NCBI RefSeq assembly: GCF_001638985.1
Contig: NW_017265141.1
Coordinates: 296,001-360,000, forward strand
DNA from: Phycomyces blakesleeanus NRRL 1555(-)
Taxonomy: Eukaryota; Mucoromycota; Mucoromycetes; Mucorales; Phycomycetaceae
Direction: 5' to 3'
Length of the DNA stretch: 64,000 nt
Under the pieces are notes generated by a model. That model was not told the origin of the DNA, searched no databases, and worked only from the letters and a program-made list of their open reading frames with translations. This document shows positions 59,024 through 64,000 of the stretch, one piece after another. The translations under genes and the position numbers were made by a program. Position 1 is the first letter of the stretch; every line of letters begins with the position of its first letter.

Positions 59024-59266
59024 CTAGCTCCTTTGCAAATAATCCGCACAAGCATACAAGCATTGTCCCATGCGATTAAAGATCGAGAGCTAAATATTTC
59101 GTGTAATGTAATTCTTGAATCGAAGAAGGCAGCATCTGTGTGGTGTAACACGGGTTATATAGTGGAAGCTATCAAACACTGTTTGCTTATCTCACGCTCT
59201 GACGGCAGGCGCGTCAAAATTGAGTTGAAAGACATTGACTTGATTGGAATAAGCGGAGGCAAATGA
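59024..59266 (+). CDS. Possible coding exon of unknown gene
   Basis: The frame ending at 59266 reads TSIQALSHAIKDRELNISCN and continues with WCNTGYIVEAIKHCLLISRS and RRVKIELKDIDLIGISGGK before a stop. The composition looks like a folded protein, but no ATG lies at its start. An upstream acceptor (CTGATAG before about 59011) would allow a spliced start that I could not locate. Function not recognised. Confidence 0.35.
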   Translation, partial: LAPLQIIRTSIQALSHAIKDRELNISCNVILESKKAASVWCNTGYIVEAIKHCLLISRSDGRRVKIELKDIDLIGISGGK

Positions 59267-59783
59267 CCAAAAAAAATACGCATGAGAGCTTGCTATGTAT
59301 AGATCCATTCCATTCAATCTTATGACGTCGGAATACAAGATACCTTTGCCTATTGTCCGTGAGTAAACAGGGGGCCTGGGGTGCTTTACATCTGCCATCC
59401 AATAGGAGCTCAAAACTAGAATGAATGTTCACTTGGTTAAAGCCGGGTAACATACACAGCTAGTTGCTTTTTTTTTAACCAGCAAAAGACATAAGGCACT
59501 CGTCATTATATTGGTATTCTTAGAGAATTCTGTATTATCGAGAACGGAAGGATCCGATATATTATAAGAGCCAAAGCTTTTAATATGTAATGACCTAAAA
59601 CTATATTAAAATAGTCCAAATACAAGTTTAGGACATAATATTTGGTTAGACACCTGTTTCAAATAATCTAAAATAAAGGACCCAACCCAACGGTATACCC
59701 AACTTTCACGCGAATGTTGTATAAAAGGGCCTATTTCTGGCGCGTCAATTGCCTTTTCATTAAATTCTCTTCATTTAACAATA
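59267..59783. other. Spacer and promoter of the C2-domain gene
   Basis: No further gene seen. A TGACGTCG site (CRE-like) lies at about 59323-59330. The 70 bases before the C2 gene ATG are pyrimidine-rich, typical of a leader. Confidence 0.45.
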
Positions 59784-61652
59784 ATGCCTTGTGGAAACCT
59801 CAAAGTAACAGCTCGTAAGCTCATTGATTCTTGCATCTATTAATATGTTTTTATGTTAATCTCTAATCGTTCTTTCAGTCACCGTCCGCGGTCTTTCTGA
59901 GACATGTGTGTCAGGCAAGTCAATAAAATGACAAAAAAAAACAAATAAAATAAAAAGCAAAAACATTAACTTTAGAACATTCATAGACGTCAAGCCATTC
60001 ATCGGATGCTATGTCCAGCCTACAGAGAAAAAGCGTACCCGAGCAGTCGAAAGTCAAACCCCTTCTTGGGACGAAACATTGAAATGGTGAGTGTAAATCA
60101 AATGTCAAAATGTTCCTGCGGGCATATAATCTGACCATTCTATAAAAGCCAAGTTCCTGAAGGTCAATCTACATTGACTGTCGAGCTGGTCAACGAAGAC
60201 TCGCGTTTGGCCGGGGCCATTGGAAGAGGCCAAGTCAACCTCGACAGTGTATTTAGCAGTGGATCTCATGAACAATGGGTTGAAATGGTATCCGAAGAGG
60301 GAAAATCTATTGGACAAGTCCAAGTAAAGCTTGAATTTAGTGTAAGTAATTAGATCAAACACAACCCCAATGCATGGTGTATTAAAAGCACTCTTTAGGA
60401 GACCACACGCACAGAATATTCGGAACACTCCGAGTATTCTCAACAAAGCCGTCTTGAAGGAACAAGTCGCACAGAGCAGAGGTCAGAAACTTATCTCTCC
60501 CAAAGTTCAGGTCAAAAGACCTTTGGTAGCAATGACACTGGTGCCGCTCCTCCTATTCAATCGCATGAACAGATAATTATTGAAGGAGACGAAGCCAGCT
60601 CCGTTAACCAAGAGAATAAACATCGTGATTGGATGGTAAGTGGAATAAAAAAAACCGATTACAATCATAGTATTTATAAAACTCGCTTATAGAAATACGG
60701 AGGTGCTGCTCTTATTGGTGCTACCGCTATTGGACTTGGCTCCTGGGGAGCATATGAGGCCAAGGAGCACTACGATGAGAAAAAAGAACAAGAAAGAAAG
60801 CATAATGAAAATGCTCAGAGCATTGAAAACAAGCCTTTTAAAGCTCCAGAAGAGTTTCTCCAATCTGAAACTGATTCCCTTGTTGTCAGTAAGCAGGCCG
60901 CAGAGAAGCTCGAGAAACAGTTAAATGAGCAAGAAAACCAACAAATTCAACAACAAGTTCAAAAACAATCTCAAAATACCGAACAAAGCCAGCACTCAGA
61001 ACAGAGCCAACACTCAGAGCAAAGCCAAAACGCACACACAAATTGGCAGGTAGATAGCATTGAGAACACTGGAAAGAATCATGCCGATTCTGCTGCCCGC
61101 ACAAGAAATGAACAGCTAGATGAGAAGGTCAAATTTGAACGCAGAGAAAAAGAGAAGGCCGAAAAATGCAAAGATGAAAAGAAGAAAGAAGATAAAAAGA
61201 AAGAAGATAAATGCAAAGAAGAGAAGAAGAAAGAAGATAAATGCAAGGAAGAAAAAAAGAAAGAAGAGAAGCTTCATGCTGATAAGAAGAAGGAAGAAAA
61301 GAAAAAAGAAGATAAATGCAAGGAGGAGGAGAAGAAGAAGAAGAAGGAAGACAAACACCACACCGAGAAGAAGAAGTCTGATGAGAAGTGCAAGGATGAT
61401 AAGAAGAAGGATGATAAGAAGAAGGATGATAAGAAGAAGGATGATAAGCACCTGGTCGAGAAGAAGAAGAATGATGAAAAGTGCAAGGAAGAAAAAAAGA
61501 AGGAAGAGAAGCATCATACTGAAAAGAAGAAAGAAGAGAAGTGCAAGGAAGATAAGAAGAAGGAAGAAAAGCATCATACTGAAAAGAAAAAAGAAGAGAA
61601 GTGTAAAGAAGATAAACAGCATACCAAGGTCAAGGATTCTGCTTGGCATTAA
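59784..61652 (+). CDS. C2-domain protein with Gly/Ala-rich hydrophobic segment and Lys/Glu-repeat tail
   Basis: Exons 59784-59814, 59879-59914, 59987-60086, 60149-60341, 60399-60635 and 60693-61652; 518 residues. Residues 1 to about 120 form a C2-like fold: GNLKVTALTVRGLSE, KPFIGCYVQPTEKKRTRAVE, TPSWDETLK and TLTVELVNEDSRLAGAIGRG; few of the usual Ca2+-binding Asp are seen. A Ser/Gln-rich linker follows, then a Gly/Ala hydrophobic stretch (GGAALIGATAIGLGSWGAYE). The last about 170 residues are KKKEEK/KCKEDKK repeats with interspersed HHTEKK. The second intron appears to be GC-AG (donor AG|GCAAGT). Possible role at membranes or the cytoskeleton, inferred only from architecture. Confidence 0.78.
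61130..61625 (+). repeat. Coding repeat: KKKEEKCKEDKK-type units
   Basis: Purine-rich tandem array in the last exon of the C2 gene. Irregular units combine KKKE, EKCK, HHTEKKK and three perfect KKDD copies (about 61399-61445). The opposite strand is an open frame only because of this composition. Confidence 0.85.
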
Positions 61653-63551
61653 TTTATTTTTATTTTTGTAATGTAAAGAACTTTTATATACAAAATATAT
61701 AAGAAATATATATACCATTATACCATTATATACCAATTTATTTAGTTTTAGAAACAGTCTTTGGTCATATTAGACGAGTTGGAGTCAAGGCCAGTATCCG
61801 GTTAACTTATAGATTTTAGATATTAGGAAAATCGTCTAGAGTAAGCTTGACATAGAGTCGAATATTAACTGATATGGCCACATACGATATTACAAGAAAA
61901 TAAGAAGACTACCAATAGACAGATCGGTAGTAATTACACCAGCAATGTATATAACCAAAGTAGGCCAAGGTTTCTAAAGGGTTAAGGAAAGTAGAAATAT
62001 ACTTGTAGAGCAATAATTTAGCTTTTGTGGAGTATATCCCATATACAATATACGATATGTTTTTTTTTTCAAATCTAGGCAATATCACAGGTATATTGAG
62101 TTTCACCACTACAGCATACATAATAAAGCAATTGCCTTTTTACAGCATCATGTTTTCCTCCCAAATTACTTCAATTACTATCAGTATTATTTTGGAACAT
62201 GGCATAAACTTTTCTGGTATCAGTAAAAATCCTCATTCTGGCACGATCTGATTCAGGATGACCTATGAGGATATTCCCACAGGCCTGCCTTTAAATCAAC
62301 CTGCACCAAGACTTCTCCTGTCATGCAAATTTTATTTGTGTTCTGATACCATCTATAAAGAAATTGACCAATTTTCTCTATTTACTTCCAGTTAAATAAA
62401 TATGTCTAGGCACGTTGTGGTTTCGCATCGCTTTTCCGTATGAAACATGACAGGAATTTACATCCTTCTACTTGGCTGCACCACTATCCAATCAGATACA
62501 TCAAGCAATTAATGTTCTTCTGATTAACCAAATGATATATGTAATTTAATATCCATATTTAGATTATTTTATCTTGAGAGAGCAGCTTTCATCCCTAGAA
62601 GTGGTTTGAAACGTATTTATTAATATATAAGAATACTTTGTAATGGTAATAGGTAAGATCTTAAGCTATGACAAGCTTCATTTGTTCTTAATTATTTGTT
62701 TAAAAAAAAGCAATTTCTCTACTCCTTGACTATTTTTCTTGGTCATAATGTTCCTTTACTTGATATTCTAGCAAAGAAATTAGATTACTTAAAAGTCAAT
62801 GAATGCTACAAATAAAAGCTTCTTTTCCTATCCTAAATCCTCCCACCCCCCTTTTTTTTGTCTCTCTCTTCTTCTTCTCTTTATTGCTTGTCATGCCAAA
62901 TGCTGTAAATATGCATTTAAAAGAAAAAGCTTGATAATATTGCTTATCCTTAAAAACTAGGACTTGTATAAAGGATAATACAAATCAAGATCTATTAAAG
63001 CGTTTTAAGTATATTTTGATTTATTGGCTCAAATTGTGATCCTTGGAGACTATCCTTTCCGTGGATCATCTCGACTCATTCATTTTATTGAGTGCCTCTT
63101 GGGATTTAATGGCGTATTTATTCTAGGCAATATACTCAGATGTATTTGTTATTTTATACATCAATTGATAGTATAAGGTCATATTAAAAGGCAAAGTACA
63201 TGATAAATACTTTTTCTTCTCACTTTGCATGATATTTTGTTGCTTTTAATGTGACCAAAATAATGTTAATAAAAAGAAAACCTTGTATACAAACTGCAGA
63301 CAATGACCTGGTCACTCTGAGATTCTGAAGCAATTGTATATTTCTACTAGTTACAAAACAACTTGGAGATTTAAAGAACGCGTGAACCTTTTTTTCTTCT
63401 TAAATATATATATTGAAACAAACAAAACAAATAGATATTATAAAGCTGTGTTAAACAGAGAAAGAGAAAAAAAAAGCCAGTCAAAAAGTGACTTGGGAGT
63501 CCTCCTCACCCCTTTTTTTTCTCTTGAGTTCCTGCAAACTATTTCCACAGA
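61653..63551. other. Spacer before the last gene
   Basis: About 1.9 kb, AT-rich, no gene supported. A C/T-rich stretch at about 62845-62885 resembles a leader, but no coding frame follows it. A second CT-rich stretch just before 63552 fits the promoter of the last gene. Confidence 0.5.
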
Positions 63552-64000
63552 ATGAGTGGCCAAGTTCAAGAAACAATGTTGAACAATGAGACAATTCTTC
63601 CATTAAAAAGAGCTGGCTTAGAGCTTGAGAAGGATGGTAATGATCTTTCGCATGCTACTTGTTAATCGTTCAAGAAGTTTGGTAGTTAATGACAAGCAAT
63701 GTAATACAGAACCGAAAACAGAATTTGTAGCCATCCCCTCTGCAAAGCGCAAAAAGCGTGACAAAGCAGCCAAGAATGGTGTTCGCTCAATAATTGTTAA
63801 TGGAGAATTGGTATGAGCAAAACAAATTATTAATATAATATATGAAAAAAAAAATGAAAAAACGAATATTTGGCACAACTTTTTTTTTAAATATATATAT
63901 ATATTATAATTCCTTTTTAGATACTCATACCGAAAGTTGCGCTCGAAGGGAGGCGGGAATATGCATCAATTAAAGATGCTCGCAATTTTATAGTCAATAT
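63552..64000 (+). CDS. Unrecognised gene, 5' part only (runs off the window)
   Basis: Exons 63552-63636, 63686-63810 and 63921 to beyond 64000. The visible product starts MSGQVQETMLNNETILPLKR and continues through TEFVAIPSAKRKKRDKAAKN, VRSIIVNGELILIPKVALEG and REYASIKDARNFIVN. The introns are 49 and 110 nt, GT-AG. The AKRKKRDKAAK stretch could be a nuclear signal. Frames join through both introns, which argues it is real; the family cannot be told from this part. Confidence 0.65.

Noticed and set aside
59909..59976. GTCAGG donor joined to 59976 in the C2 gene
   Set aside because: Frame-compatible, but the donor is weak; the GC-AG junction with full AG|GCAAGT consensus was preferred. Kept as the alternative.
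61116..61736. Long Leu/Phe-rich minus-strand frame
   Set aside because: Mirror of the Lys/Glu repeat of the C2 gene; composition alone keeps it open.

Overview
The window is nuclear DNA of a filamentous fungus. It is AT-rich, with short GT-AG introns (about 50-200 nt), many multi-exon genes, CT/TA-rich and microsatellite-filled spacers, and fungal-type proteins: an Nrc2/Fpk1 kinase, an AzgA purine permease, a PX-PH phospholipase D, a CYS-3-type bZIP factor and TOM20. The style (compact genes with 2-8 exons, very AT-rich spacers, relics of Tc1/mariner elements) best fits an early-diverging fungus such as Mucoromycota/Mucorales. That placement is an inference; I cannot name the species. Most exon boundaries below were assigned by hand from splice consensus, reading-frame continuity and family conservation.

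Layout. 1-15.7 kb: Nrc2/Fpk1-like AGC kinase (+), ARP2 (-), AzgA-type purine permease (-), a 3.4 kb spacer with unexplained exon-like islands, ribosomal protein uL22/RPL17 (+). 15.7-19.8 kb: repeat-rich spacer with an 8-bp minisatellite. 19.8-31.1 kb: a protein with an integrase-type HHCC zinc module (+), a seven-exon phospholipase D (-) with two consecutive 6-nt microexons, and an unrecognised serine-rich, basic-tailed protein (+). 31.3-46.8 kb: importin-7/8-like karyopherin (+), a 1,239-residue F-box/LRR protein with a disordered W/GW tail (+), a decayed Tc1/mariner transposase (-), ribosomal protein uL2/RPL8 (+), calcipressin (+) and a secreted RNase T2 (-). 46.8-54.7 kb: 8 kb with no intact gene. 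54.7-64 kb: TOM20 (-) divergent from a small probable mitochondrial protein (+), a bZIP factor (+), a Gln/Gly/Ser-rich DUF7721-like protein (-), a 52-residue single-pass membrane protein (-), a C2-domain protein with a lysine-rich tail and a GC-AG intron (+), and the 5' end of an unrecognised gene (+) cut by the window edge.

The genes are independently transcribed housekeeping and signalling genes, not an operon or an obvious cluster. Themes that recur are lipid signalling and membrane traffic (flippase-kinase type, PLD, C2), nuclear import plus ribosome biogenesis (importin, uL22, uL2), and mitochondrial import (TOM20). No tRNA, rRNA, CRISPR or intact transposon was found. The most notable observations are the paired PLD microexons, the W/GW-rich tail on the F-box protein, the HHCC zinc module without a transposase core, the GC-AG intron, and short genes that simple ORF calling would miss.
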